Assembly: GCF_003952385.1 (NCBI RefSeq)
Contig: NZ_CP034444.1
Coordinates: 6,585,001-6,649,000 of the forward strand
Direction: 5' to 3'
Length of the DNA stretch: 64,000 nucleotides
From: Mesorhizobium sp. M1D.F.Ca.ET.043.01.1.1
GTDB lineage: Bacteria > Pseudomonadota > Alphaproteobacteria > Rhizobiales > Rhizobiaceae
Shown: positions 41,588-49,885 of the stretch, in pieces
Layout of the letters: each line of letters starts with the position of its first letter
Numbering within the stretch: the first letter of the stretch is position 1
The notes under the pieces: generated by a model
What the model was told of the DNA's origin: nothing
The model's input: only the letters and a program-made list of their open reading frames with translations
Database searches by the model: none
Program-made: the position numbers and the translations under genes

Positions 41588-42367
41588 TCAGAACGCGCTG
41601 ACATAGAGGCCGCCGTCAACCGGGATGTTCTGTCCGGTGAGATAGCTGGCATGGACCGAGCACAGGAAGGCGCAGATCTGGCCGAATTCCTCCGGCGTGC
41701 CGAGGCGCTTTGCCGGCACATCGGCGCTGATGCGGGCCTTGCGCGCGGCCGCGGCCGCCGGGTCTTCCAGCGTGCCGGCCTCATGCGGGCCGCGCAGCCG
41801 GTCGGTGTCGAGCTTGCCTGGCAGAAGGCTGTTGATGGTGACGTTGCGGTCGATCACCGTGCGCGCCACGCCGGCAAGGAACGAGGTCAGGCCGGCGCGG
41901 GCGCCTGACGACAGGTCGAGCCCGGGGATCGGCACATAGACCGACAGCGAGGTGATGTTGACGATGCGGCCGAAGCCGCGCTTGGCCATGCCGTCGATCA
42001 CCACCTGGATCAGCTCGATCGGCGTCACCATGTTCTGCGTCACGCCTTCGAGGATCTTTGCGCGGTCGAGCTCGCGGAAATCGCGAAGCGGCGGGCCGCC
42101 ATTGTTGTTGATCAGGATGTCCGGGTCCGGGCAGGCGGCGAGCAGCGCCTTCTGCACCTCCGGCTTCGACACGTCGCCAGCGATCTCGATCACCTCGACG
42201 CCGAATTTTTCGCGGATTTCCTGCGCGGTCTTGGCCAGCAGCTCGGCGTTGCGGCCGTTGACGACAAGATCGACGCCGGCTTCGGCCAGGGCAATCGCGC
42301 AGCCTCGCCCCAATCCCTTGCTCGAAGCGCAGACGATGGCCTTCTTGCCGCGAATACCGAGATCCAT
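41588..42367 (-). CDS. Divergent short-chain dehydrogenase/reductase family protein
   Basis: A 259-residue SDR-fold protein. The cofactor motif is atypical (KAIVCASSKGLGRGCAIALA, i.e. T-G-x-x-x-G-x-G reduced to A-S-S-K-G-L-G). The usual NNAG is NNNGGPP and, after catalytic-type Ser140 (RIVNITS), the Y-x-x-x-K pair is missing: the matching positions are Ser153 and Arg157 (LSSGARAGL). A group of SDR-like proteins, annotated as ketoacyl-reductase-like, is known to lack the tetrad, so this is probably one of them rather than a mutant. Oxidoreductase activity should not be assumed. Divergently transcribed from the LpxH-like gene. Confidence 0.88.
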   Translation of the reverse strand: MDLGIRGKKAIVCASSKGLGRGCAIALAEAGVDLVVNGRNAELLAKTAQEIREKFGVEVIEIAGDVSKPEVQKALLAACPDPDILINNNGGPPLRDFRELDRAKILEGVTQNMVTPIELIQVVIDGMAKRGFGRIVNITSLSVYVPIPGLDLSSGARAGLTSFLAGVARTVIDRNVTINSLLPGKLDTDRLRGPHEAGTLEDPAAAAARKARISADVPAKRLGTPEEFGQICAFLCSVHASYLTGQNIPVDGGLYVSAF

Positions 42368-42485
42368 GGTGGTTCCTCCTTTTTCAAGGGCGGCAAGCTA
42401 GCGCCTGGGCTGGACCAACCGCAACCGTCATACGGTTGTTGCATGAATCGAGGCATAGGCACGCGAAAGAAAGGTGGAAATCGCG

Positions 42486-43319
42486 ATGTCCGGTCCAGAG
42501 CCCCGCACTTTTCGCACCATGTTCATTTCCGACGTGCATCTCGGCTCGAAAGCGGCCAAGGCCGATTTCCTGATCGATTTCCTGCGCCACCATGATGCCG
42601 ACACCATCTATCTGGTCGGCGATATCGTCGACGGCTGGCGCCTGCGGCGCACCTGGCATTGGCCGCAGAGCCACAACGACGTGGTGCAGAAATTGCTGCG
42701 CAAGGCGCGCAAGGGCGCCTCGATCACCTACATCGCCGGCAACCACGACGAATTCGCCCGCCAGTTCCAGGGCGTGCATTTCGGCGGCATCGTCGTTGCC
42801 GATCGCGCCATCCACGAGACAGCCGACGGCAGGCGGCTGCTCGTCATCCATGGCGACCAGTTCGACACTGTCGTGCACAACCAGCGCTGGCTCGCCTATC
42901 TCGGCGACTATGCCTATGACACGGCAATGCTGGTCAATCGGGTCGTGACCAAGCTGCGCCATCTGCTGGGCCTGCCTTACTGGTCGTTCTCGTCCTGGGC
43001 CAAGGTCAAGGTCAAGAAGGCGGTGAACTTCATCGGCTCGTTCCAGACGGTGCTCTCCGAGGAAGCGCGGCGCTCGCATGTCGACGGCGTCATCTGCGGC
43101 CACATCCATCACGCCGCGATCGAGAATTATGGCGACGTGCAGTACATCAACACGGGCGACTGGGTGGAAAGCTGCACGGCCGTGGTCGAGCATTTCGACG
43201 GCCGCATGGAGATACTTACCTGGGCGCATGTGCTGCCCGAGGTTCCGGCCGGCAAGGACACGCTGGTGCCTGTCGATATCGTCAGTCTCAAGGGCAGGAC
43301 GACGGTCAAGGCCGCATGA
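42486..43319 (+). CDS. LpxH-like metallophosphoesterase
   Basis: A 277-residue calcineurin-like phosphoesterase resembling UDP-2,3-diacylglucosamine diphosphatases. All dimetal motifs are present: FISDVHLGSK (D-x-H), YLVGDIVDGW (G-D-x-x-D), IAGNHDE (G-N-H-D), VIHGDQFD and CGHIHHAAIE (G-H-x-H). The substrate loop YLGDYAYDTAMLVNRVVTKL is typical of the LpxH2-like branch. Might act in lipid A or another envelope phosphodiester, but alphaproteobacteria usually use LpxI, so this role is not certain. ATG 42486 has a GGTGG site and is preferred to a GTG 12 bases upstream. Confidence 0.87.
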   Translation: MSGPEPRTFRTMFISDVHLGSKAAKADFLIDFLRHHDADTIYLVGDIVDGWRLRRTWHWPQSHNDVVQKLLRKARKGASITYIAGNHDEFARQFQGVHFGGIVVADRAIHETADGRRLLVIHGDQFDTVVHNQRWLAYLGDYAYDTAMLVNRVVTKLRHLLGLPYWSFSSWAKVKVKKAVNFIGSFQTVLSEEARRSHVDGVICGHIHHAAIENYGDVQYINTGDWVESCTAVVEHFDGRMEILTWAHVLPEVPAGKDTLVPVDIVSLKGRTTVKAA

Positions 43320-43467
43320 AAGCCTTCCGCCTCTCGGCCCTGAGACTCTTTGTCTTTCAACAGCTTTAGCTTGATCGATTGGTCCAGGCAGTTCCGCCGC
43401 GCTTTGCCGCATGATACGGATCAAGGCACGTTGCAGGCCATAGAATGCAGCGTAATTGGATCGATTC

Positions 43468-44682
43468 ATGTCGCTGCCGCCGCTTTCGCCCGAGCAACTC
43501 GTCAAGCCCGCCCATTTCGAACTGCGCATGAGCCTGATCTTTGCGACGCTGTTCGTGTCGCAGGGCACGCATCTGCCGTATTTTCCGCTTTGGCTGGAGG
43601 CGAAAGGTTTTCATGCCGAGCAGATCGCCGTCATCCTGGCCGCGCCGATGTTCCTGCGCGTCGTGACGACGCCGATGCTCACCGCGCTGGCCGACCGGGC
43701 GAAGGACCGCGCCAACGTCTATATCGCGCTTGTCGCGGCTACGATGATCATTTCGGCCGGCTATTTCCTGCCGGCCAGCTATGCGGGCGTGCTCGCCGTC
43801 TCGCTGCTGGTCTCGATCCCCTGGGCGCCGCATTCGGCGATGGCCGATTCGCTGGCGCTGTCGGGCGTGCGCCGCTTCGGCTCCAACTACACCGCGATGC
43901 GCAAATGGGGCTCGATCACCTATCTTTGCGCCAATGTGGTGGGCGGCTTCATCCTGGCAGCCACGGGTCCTCAAGCTGTTCCGGTGAACATCTTCGTGGC
44001 CCTTGCCGCAGCCCTTGTCGCGGGACTGTGGGCGCCGCGCATGGGGCGGCCGCGCAAGGCTTCGCCGCTGTCGGCGACCGACATCCAGCAATCGGCCCCG
44101 AGCCTCTTCAACGCCTATTTCCTCTATTTCACGCTCGGCGTCGGCATCATCACCGCCAGCCACGCCTTTCTCTACGGCTTCGTGTCGATCTACTGGAAGT
44201 CGATCGGCATCGGCGATTCCGTCGTCGGGCTGCTGTGGGCCTGGGGCGTGGTCTGCGAGGTCTGCATGTTTGTGTTCTTCAACCGCATCTTTGCCTCCGT
44301 CTCGGTCGTCAGGGTGATGGTGATCGCCGGCATCGGCTCGATCGTGCGCTGGATCGCCTTTCCGCTGGTCTGGCCGCTCGGCCTGGGGGTCGCCGGCTTC
44401 TTCGGCGTCCAGACGCTGCATTCGGTGTCGGTGGCGATGGTGCTGATCGGCCTGCAGAAGATGATCGGCGAAACGGTTACCGAAGAGCGCACCGGCGCGG
44501 CGCAAGGCATCGCCTATTTCTTCAACGGCTTCTTCATGGCCGCGGTGACGCTGGCCTCTGGGCCGCTCTATGACCGTTTCGGTGTCGACGGCTTCCTGGC
44601 GATGATCCCGATAGCGATCATCGGCCTCCTGCTGATCGGCCTTGCCGCGCGCTCAGCCCCACAGCGCGCGGCCAGGGGGTGA
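43468..44682 (+). CDS. MFS transporter (PPP/HcaT-like)
   Basis: A 404-residue major facilitator protein with about 12 membrane helices. The opening FELRMSLIFATLFVSQGTHL and PYFPLWLEAKGFHAEQIAVI, plus GSNYTAMRKWGSITYLCANV (the R-x-W-G-S-I signature), place it with the phenylpropionate permease-like group. Substrate unknown, likely a small organic acid. ATG 43468 gives a typical short cytoplasmic start. The last 30 bases overlap the antiparallel DgcA-type gene. Confidence 0.88.
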   Translation: MSLPPLSPEQLVKPAHFELRMSLIFATLFVSQGTHLPYFPLWLEAKGFHAEQIAVILAAPMFLRVVTTPMLTALADRAKDRANVYIALVAATMIISAGYFLPASYAGVLAVSLLVSIPWAPHSAMADSLALSGVRRFGSNYTAMRKWGSITYLCANVVGGFILAATGPQAVPVNIFVALAAALVAGLWAPRMGRPRKASPLSATDIQQSAPSLFNAYFLYFTLGVGIITASHAFLYGFVSIYWKSIGIGDSVVGLLWAWGVVCEVCMFVFFNRIFASVSVVRVMVIAGIGSIVRWIAFPLVWPLGLGVAGFFGVQTLHSVSVAMVLIGLQKMIGETVTEERTGAAQGIAYFFNGFFMAAVTLASGPLYDRFGVDGFLAMIPIAIIGLLLIGLAARSAPQRAARG

Positions 44683-45636
44683 CACCAGCGATCCCTGGTA
44701 GACGAGACCGGGCTCGCGGTCGCGCGCAAGCAGCAGTGGGCCGTCGAGATCGACGAAGTCGGCGTCTTGAGCCAAGAGCACTGCGGGCGCCATGGCAAGC
44801 GACGTGCCGACCATGCAGCCCACCATGATGCCGAAACCCAGCTCCCGGGCGCGGTCGCGAAGGATCAGCGCCTCGGTCAGGCCGCCCGACTTGTCGAGCT
44901 TGATGTTGATGGCGTCGTAGAGGCCGACCAGCGCTTCAAGGTTCTTCGCCTCGTGCACGCTTTCGTCGGCGCAGATCGGCACCGGGTGCGCGATCTTGCG
45001 CAAGATGCCGTCCCGGCCGGCCGGCAGCGGCTGCTCGATTAGCGCGATGCCATGCTCCGCCGCGAAGGCGAGATTCGCCTCGATGTTCTCGTCCGTCCAT
45101 CCCTCGTTGGCGTCGAGGATGATGCGGCTTCGCGGCGCGGCTTCCGTCACGGCACGGATCCTTGCCATGTCGTTGTCGCCGCCGATCTTGACCTTGAGCA
45201 GCGGCCGCGATGCATTGGCGCGTGCCTGGGCTGCCATCGCCTCAGGCTCGGCGAGCGACAGCGTATAAGCGGTTTCCAGCGCCTTCGGCGAAACCGCGCC
45301 GATCGCGTCCGCCACCGGCCTGCCGCTCAGCTTGGCCTCGAGGTCCCACAAGGCGCAGTCGACGGCATTGCGGGCCGCGCCGGCCGGCATGGCGGCCGGC
45401 AGGGCGGTGCGGCCGATGCCGCCGATGATCTGTTCGCGCATCGCCTCGATTGCGGCGCGCACGCCCTCCATGGTCTCGCCGTAGCGCTTGTAGGGAACGC
45501 ATTCGCCGCGCCCGGCCTGCCCATTCTCGTCGATCGTCACGGTGATGACTTCGGCTTCGGTCTTCGATCCGCGCGAGATGGTGAAGGTGCCTGCGATCGG
45601 GAATCGCTCGGCCTCGACCGAAATGCCACGCGCCAT
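44653..45636 (-). CDS. dgcA: DgcA-type enolase-superfamily racemase/epimerase
   Basis: A 327-residue enolase-superfamily enzyme of the dipeptide-epimerase subgroup, like DgcA (N-acetyl-D-glutamate racemase). The two catalytic lysines are in LLKVKIGGDND (K-x-K) and INIKLDKSGGLTEA; metal ligands are the acidic residues in IILDANEGWT, LIEQPLP and ICADESVH. The last is D-E-S, standard for the group. ATG 45636 has GGAGAAG 7 bases upstream. DgcA and Ala-Glu epimerase cannot be told apart with confidence by eye. Confidence 0.85.
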   Translation of the reverse strand: MARGISVEAERFPIAGTFTISRGSKTEAEVITVTIDENGQAGRGECVPYKRYGETMEGVRAAIEAMREQIIGGIGRTALPAAMPAGAARNAVDCALWDLEAKLSGRPVADAIGAVSPKALETAYTLSLAEPEAMAAQARANASRPLLKVKIGGDNDMARIRAVTEAAPRSRIILDANEGWTDENIEANLAFAAEHGIALIEQPLPAGRDGILRKIAHPVPICADESVHEAKNLEALVGLYDAINIKLDKSGGLTEALILRDRARELGFGIMVGCMVGTSLAMAPAVLLAQDADFVDLDGPLLLARDREPGLVYQGSLVSPPGRALWG

Positions 45637-45713
45637 ATTTTTCTTCTCCGGCTGTGCGACACCGGTCTGCCGGCAAATCGACACGCCAGTCCCGTCACGC
45701 TAAACAGGACGCC

Positions 45714-46901
45714 ATGTTGACCATCCGCAAACGCGACGCAAGCCGCACGCCCGCCGGTGAGCCCAATCACCGGCCGCGCATCGCCGTCGGCGAGGAAGGC
45801 GGCGTGCTCGGCTGCGCCTTTTCCGGCGTCTGGACGACGCGGACCGTGGCATCGGTCGACGCCGAGATGCGCAAGATCGAAAAGCGCAGCAGCGCCAAGA
45901 CGCTGATGCTCGATCTTTCCAAGATCGAGAAGATGGACACGGCCGGCGCCTGGCTGATCGATCGGCTGGCCAGCGCCTTCGAGAAGAAAGGCGTCGAGGT
46001 GCATGTGCAGGGGCAGAGCGAGATCGCCTCGATCCTGCTCGGCGCCGTCGGCGACGCGGTGCGGCGCGAGCCCGAATCGGGACCCGCCGGCCCGCCCAAC
46101 ATCATCCTGCGCGCGCTGGAGCTGGTCGGCCGCCGCGTCTACGAGATGCGCGACGACTTCCTCGCCTCGATGAACATCCTCGGCGCCACCATCCGCGGCG
46201 CGCAGATGAAGCTCGGCCGCGGCCATGCCGTCAATCCGGCCGCGATCTTCAATCAGATCGACCGCATGGGCGTCGGCGCCATTCCGGTGGTGGTGCTGAT
46301 GTCGGCCATCGTCGGCGCCATCGTCGCCCAGCAGGGCGCCTACCAGCTCAGCTATTTCGGCGCCGACATCTTCGTCGTCGACCTCGTCGGCGTGCTGATC
46401 CTGCGCGAGCTCGGCGTGCTGATGACGGCGATCATGCTCGCCGGCCGTTCAGGCAGCGCCATCACCGCCGAGATCGGCTCGATGAAGATGCGCGAGGAGG
46501 TCGACGCGCTGAAGGTGATCGGGCTGAATCCGATCGGCGTGTTGGTGTTTCCGCGGCTCGTCGCGCTGGTGATCGCGCTGCCATGCTTGACGATCATCGC
46601 CAATTTCGCCGCGCTTGGCGGCGGCATCATCGCCGCGTGGCTCTATTCCGACATTCCGCCGGCCGCCTTCATCGACAGGCTGCGTGTCGCCATCGACCTC
46701 AGCACCATCTTTGCCGGGCTGATCAAGGCGCCGTTCATGGCCATGATCATCGGCACCATCGCGTCGGTCGAGGGCATGAAGGTCGGCGGCAGCGCCGAGT
46801 CGCTCGGCCGGCACGTGACCGCCTCGGTGGTGAAGTCGATCTTCGTCGTCATCATCCTCGACGGGCTCTTCGCCATGTTCTACGCAGCGATCGAGTTCTG
46901 A
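45714..46901 (+). CDS. mlaE: MlaE-type permease with N-terminal STAS domain
   Basis: A 395-residue ABC permease. Residues about 30-130 form a STAS-like domain (TLMLDLSKIEKMDTAGAWLI, with the D-T-A-G turn); residues about 150-395 are the MlaE/YrbE permease (AIFNQIDRMGVGAIPVVVLM, ILRELGVLMTAIMLAGRSGS with the conserved E-L-G...AGR-SGS, and AEIGSMKMREEVDALKVIGL). The fused STAS is usual in rhizobial members, while E. coli uses the separate MlaB. The protein moves phospholipid between inner and outer membranes. First gene of a four-gene operon; the next ATG comes 1 base after the stop. Confidence 0.94.
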   Translation: MLTIRKRDASRTPAGEPNHRPRIAVGEEGGVLGCAFSGVWTTRTVASVDAEMRKIEKRSSAKTLMLDLSKIEKMDTAGAWLIDRLASAFEKKGVEVHVQGQSEIASILLGAVGDAVRREPESGPAGPPNIILRALELVGRRVYEMRDDFLASMNILGATIRGAQMKLGRGHAVNPAAIFNQIDRMGVGAIPVVVLMSAIVGAIVAQQGAYQLSYFGADIFVVDLVGVLILRELGVLMTAIMLAGRSGSAITAEIGSMKMREEVDALKVIGLNPIGVLVFPRLVALVIALPCLTIIANFAALGGGIIAAWLYSDIPPAAFIDRLRVAIDLSTIFAGLIKAPFMAMIIGTIASVEGMKVGGSAESLGRHVTASVVKSIFVVIILDGLFAMFYAAIEF

Positions 46902-46902
46902 G

Positions 46903-47721
46903 ATGGCAGGCGCAAGCGGCAACGGGGTCCAGACGGCGCAGGACGCGGATGAAAGCGAAATCGTGCTTTCGGTCCGCGACGTAACCGTCGCCATCGAGGA
47001 CAAGCTGATCCTCGACAAGCTTTCGCTCGACATCACGCGTGGCGAGATCCTGGGCTTCGTCGGCGCCTCGGGCGCCGGCAAGTCGGTTCTGCTGCGCACC
47101 ATCCTCGGGCTGATGCCCAAGCAGTCCGGGACGATCAGGCTGTTCGGCGTCGACGTCGACAAGGCAAGCGAGGTCGAGCGCCTGCGCATCGACATGCGGC
47201 TGGGCGTCCTGTTCCAGCACGGCGCGCTGTTTTCGGCGCTGACGGTGCAGGAAAACGTGCAGGTGCCGATGCGCGAATATCTCGACCTGCCGAAGAAGCT
47301 GATGGACGAGCTCGCCTTGCTCAAGGTCGAGCTGGTGGGGCTGCCGCCGGACGCGGCGCAGAAATTCCCTTCCGAGCTGTCGGGCGGCATGATCAAGCGC
47401 GCGGCGCTGGCGCGCGCGCTGGCGCTCGATCCGGACATCGTCTTTCTCGACGAGCCGACCTCCGGCCTCGATCCGATCAGCGCCGCCGAGTTCGACGAGC
47501 TGGTCGTCAAGCTGCGCGATACGATGGATTTGACGGTTTACATGGTCACGCACGACCTCGACACGCTGTTCACCGCCTGCGATCACGTGGCGGTGCTCGG
47601 CAAGAAGAGGGTGCTGGTCGAAGGGACGATCGACGACATGCTGAAGAGCGAAGAGCCGTGGGTCAAATCCTATTTCCGCGGAAAACGCGCCCGCCAACTT
47701 GATCTTGCGGCACGCGCATAG
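46903..47721 (+). CDS. mlaF: MlaF-type ABC transporter ATPase
   Basis: A 272-residue ABC ATPase. Walker A GASGAGKSVLL (about residues 51-61), signature LSGGMIKRAALARAL (about 152-166), Walker B IVFLDEPTSGLDP (about 175-187) and the switch His in VTHDLD. The LSGGM/IKRA form is that of MlaF/Ttg2A ATPases. Drives the MlaE permease with the MlaD substrate-binding protein to keep outer-membrane lipid asymmetry or to import lipids. Starts 1 base after mlaE and ends 14 bases before mlaD. Confidence 0.95.
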   Translation: MAGASGNGVQTAQDADESEIVLSVRDVTVAIEDKLILDKLSLDITRGEILGFVGASGAGKSVLLRTILGLMPKQSGTIRLFGVDVDKASEVERLRIDMRLGVLFQHGALFSALTVQENVQVPMREYLDLPKKLMDELALLKVELVGLPPDAAQKFPSELSGGMIKRAALARALALDPDIVFLDEPTSGLDPISAAEFDELVVKLRDTMDLTVYMVTHDLDTLFTACDHVAVLGKKRVLVEGTIDDMLKSEEPWVKSYFRGKRARQLDLAARA

Positions 47722-47735
47722 CCATAAGTGGGGCA

Positions 47736-49109
47736 ATGGAAACCAGAGCCAACTATGTAATTGTCGGCATCTTCACGCTGGCCGCGATCCTCGCGGCCTT
47801 CGCCTTCGTCTATTGGACGGCCGCGATCGGCGAACGGGGCGAGACGACGCTCCTGCGCGTGCGCATCCCGGGCTCGGCTTCCGGCCTCGGCCGCGGCAGC
47901 TTCGTGCTCTTCAACGGCGTCAAGGTGGGCGACGTCAAACGGGTCTATATCGACGTCGACAATCCGACCGTCGCCATCGCCGATACCGAGATCGACCGCA
48001 TGACGCCGATCACCAAGTCGACGCAGGCCGATATCGGGCTTGCCGGACTTACCGGCCAGGCCAATATCGAGCTCAGGGGCGCGGATCCCAAGGAAGCGAA
48101 GCTCCTCGACGAGGCGGAGAAGGAAGGCAGGGTTCCGGAGATCGTCGCCAATCCGTCGGCCGTGACCAACCTGCTGCAGACGGCGCAGAACATCTTCACC
48201 CGTGCCGACAAGGTGCTGTCCGAGCTGGAAGGCTTCACCCGGGATGTTCGCGGACCGCTGACGCAGACCGTCAAGAACGTCGAGACCTTCTCCGATGCGC
48301 TGGCCAAGAATTCCGACGGTATCGACAAGTTCCTGTCCGCCGTAAGCTCGCTTTCAGAGCAATTGCAGAACGTCTCAGGCCGATTGGACAGCACGCTGAA
48401 GGCGGCCGAGGGCCTGCTCAACTCGGTAGACAAGGACCAGATCAAGAGCATCGTCGCCAACGTCAATACGGTCACCGCCAATCTGAAGGAGACCAGCGGG
48501 CAGTTGGACGCCGTGCTGAAGAACGTCGATACCGCCGTGGGGTCGGTCAACGACTTCGCCAAGCAGACGCAAGGGACGTTCGCCAAGGTCGACAAGGTGC
48601 TCGACGGGATCGATCCCGCGGATGTCCGCACGGCGCTCGCCAACATCCAGAAGGCGAGCGACAGCGCCAACAAGGCGGCCTCGGATATCGCCAAGGTCAC
48701 CGACAAGATCGCCAATCGCTCCGACGACATCAATGACACCATCAAGAACGCCCGCCAGCTCGCGCAGCGCCTCAACGACGCCTCGGTGCGCGTCGACGGC
48801 ATCCTCGCCAAGGTCGACCAGCTTCTCGGATCCGGCGAGGCCAACGGCGTGATGGCGGATGCCAGGGCGACGCTGAAATCCTTCAAGCAGGTCGCCGATA
48901 CGCTGAACGCGCGCCTCGGCACCATCACCGACAATCTGGCGCGCTTCTCGGGTTCGGGGTTGCAGGAAGTGAAAGCGCTGGTGCAGGACAGCCGGCGCTC
49001 GATCAACCGCATCGAGGAAGCGGTGACCGATCTCAGCCGCAACCCGCAGCGCATACTGACGGGCGGCGAAGGAGAGGTTCGTCAGTTCGACGGCAGGGCG
49101 CGGCGTTGA
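47736..49109 (+). CDS. mlaD: MlaD family MCE-domain protein
   Basis: A 457-residue inner-membrane-anchored protein. A single membrane helix (YVIVGIFTLAAILAAFAFVYW) is followed by an MCE domain (TLLRVRIPGSASGLGRGSFV, then LFNGVKVGDVKRVYIDVDNP) at about residues 40-120. The remaining long C-terminal part (130-440) is a helical coiled-coil-like array with many repeats of the type VNTVTANLKETSGQLDAVLK. This is longer than E. coli MlaD (about 180) and like the rhizobial/Pseudomonas long form, which can form a tube across the periplasm. Third gene of the Mla operon. Confidence 0.93.
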   Translation: METRANYVIVGIFTLAAILAAFAFVYWTAAIGERGETTLLRVRIPGSASGLGRGSFVLFNGVKVGDVKRVYIDVDNPTVAIADTEIDRMTPITKSTQADIGLAGLTGQANIELRGADPKEAKLLDEAEKEGRVPEIVANPSAVTNLLQTAQNIFTRADKVLSELEGFTRDVRGPLTQTVKNVETFSDALAKNSDGIDKFLSAVSSLSEQLQNVSGRLDSTLKAAEGLLNSVDKDQIKSIVANVNTVTANLKETSGQLDAVLKNVDTAVGSVNDFAKQTQGTFAKVDKVLDGIDPADVRTALANIQKASDSANKAASDIAKVTDKIANRSDDINDTIKNARQLAQRLNDASVRVDGILAKVDQLLGSGEANGVMADARATLKSFKQVADTLNARLGTITDNLARFSGSGLQEVKALVQDSRRSINRIEEAVTDLSRNPQRILTGGEGEVRQFDGRARR

Positions 49110-49190
49110 CTTCGGCTGCGACGAACGCCAAGAACATGGATTGCAGCTGCAAGTTGATCGTCAGATCCGGGGACATAACGGGGATCGCGC

Positions 49191-49790
49191 GTGAAATCGG
49201 GTAGAGGGTTGAAGTCGGTTGCCGCCGTGGCGCTTGTGTTGACGCTCGCCGGCTGCGCGGCACTGGGGGGCAAGCCGGCGCCGCTCGATACGTTCGAGCT
49301 TTCCGCTCCGTCGGTCGACATGCACGGCCACAGCCGCCGTCAGATCCTGATCGCGCAGCCTTCGGCGCTGAAGGCGCTGGACAGCCAGAACATCGTCATC
49401 AGGCCGTCCGACCAGTCGATCCAGTTCCTCAAGGGCGCGCAATGGGCGGACCGCCTGCCGCTGATCGTGCAGGCAAGGCTCGCCGAGACCTTCCAGCGCT
49501 CGGGCAGCTTCGCCGGCGTCGGCAAGCCGGGCGAGGGGCTGGCGATCGACTACCAGATCATCGCCGAGGTCCGTTCCTTCGAAGTCCGGGTCAATGGCGG
49601 CGAGCACGCCGAGGTCGAGCTGTTCGTGCGCATCCTCAACGACCGCAACGGCGAGGTGCGCGCCGCCAAGAGCTTCACAGCGAGCGCGCCGGTTTCGGGC
49701 GGCGGCAACGCCGCCTATGTCGGCGCGATGGACAACGCCTTCGGCCAGGCGGCCAAGGACATCGTCCGCTGGACGGATACGGTGATCTGA
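49191..49790 (+). CDS. ABC-type transport auxiliary lipoprotein (PqiC/ABC_trans_aux type)
   Basis: A 199-residue lipoprotein with signal peptide VAAVALVLTLAGC and the acylated Cys near residue 22. The body (LKALDSQNIVIRPSDQSIQF, WADRLPLIVQARLAETFQRS) fits the ABC_trans_aux (DUF330/PqiC) family, which provides the outer-membrane lipoprotein for MCE systems. GTG 49191 has a GGGGA site. Fourth gene of the Mla operon, 81 bases after mlaD. The operon ends at the terminator at 49828. Role in lipid transfer to the outer membrane is inferred. Confidence 0.88.
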   Translation: MKSGRGLKSVAAVALVLTLAGCAALGGKPAPLDTFELSAPSVDMHGHSRRQILIAQPSALKALDSQNIVIRPSDQSIQFLKGAQWADRLPLIVQARLAETFQRSGSFAGVGKPGEGLAIDYQIIAEVRSFEVRVNGGEHAEVELFVRILNDRNGEVRAAKSFTASAPVSGGGNAAYVGAMDNAFGQAAKDIVRWTDTVI

Positions 49791-49827
49791 GCGACCGATC
49801 GAACAGGGCAATTGCCCGGAAACAACC

Positions 49828-49870
49828 GGACATGAAAAAAGGCGGGCCTTGGCCCGCCTTTTTCATGTCC
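49828..49870. terminator. Bidirectional terminator between the Mla operon and gpr
   Basis: GGACATGAAAAAAGGCGGGCC (49828-49848) and GGCCCGCCTTTTTCATGTCC (49851-49870) form a 20-bp stem with a 2-base loop, with A and T runs on both sides of the GC core. It works equally in both directions, for the convergent lipoprotein gene (plus) and the gpr gene (minus, stop at 49886). Confidence 0.93.
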
Positions 49871-49885
49871 TTTCGATCCGCTTGC

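Noticed and set aside
39328..41601. 757-codon plus-strand frame opposite maeB
   Set aside because: Antisense shadow of a GC-rich gene; maeB has clear family motifs along its full length.
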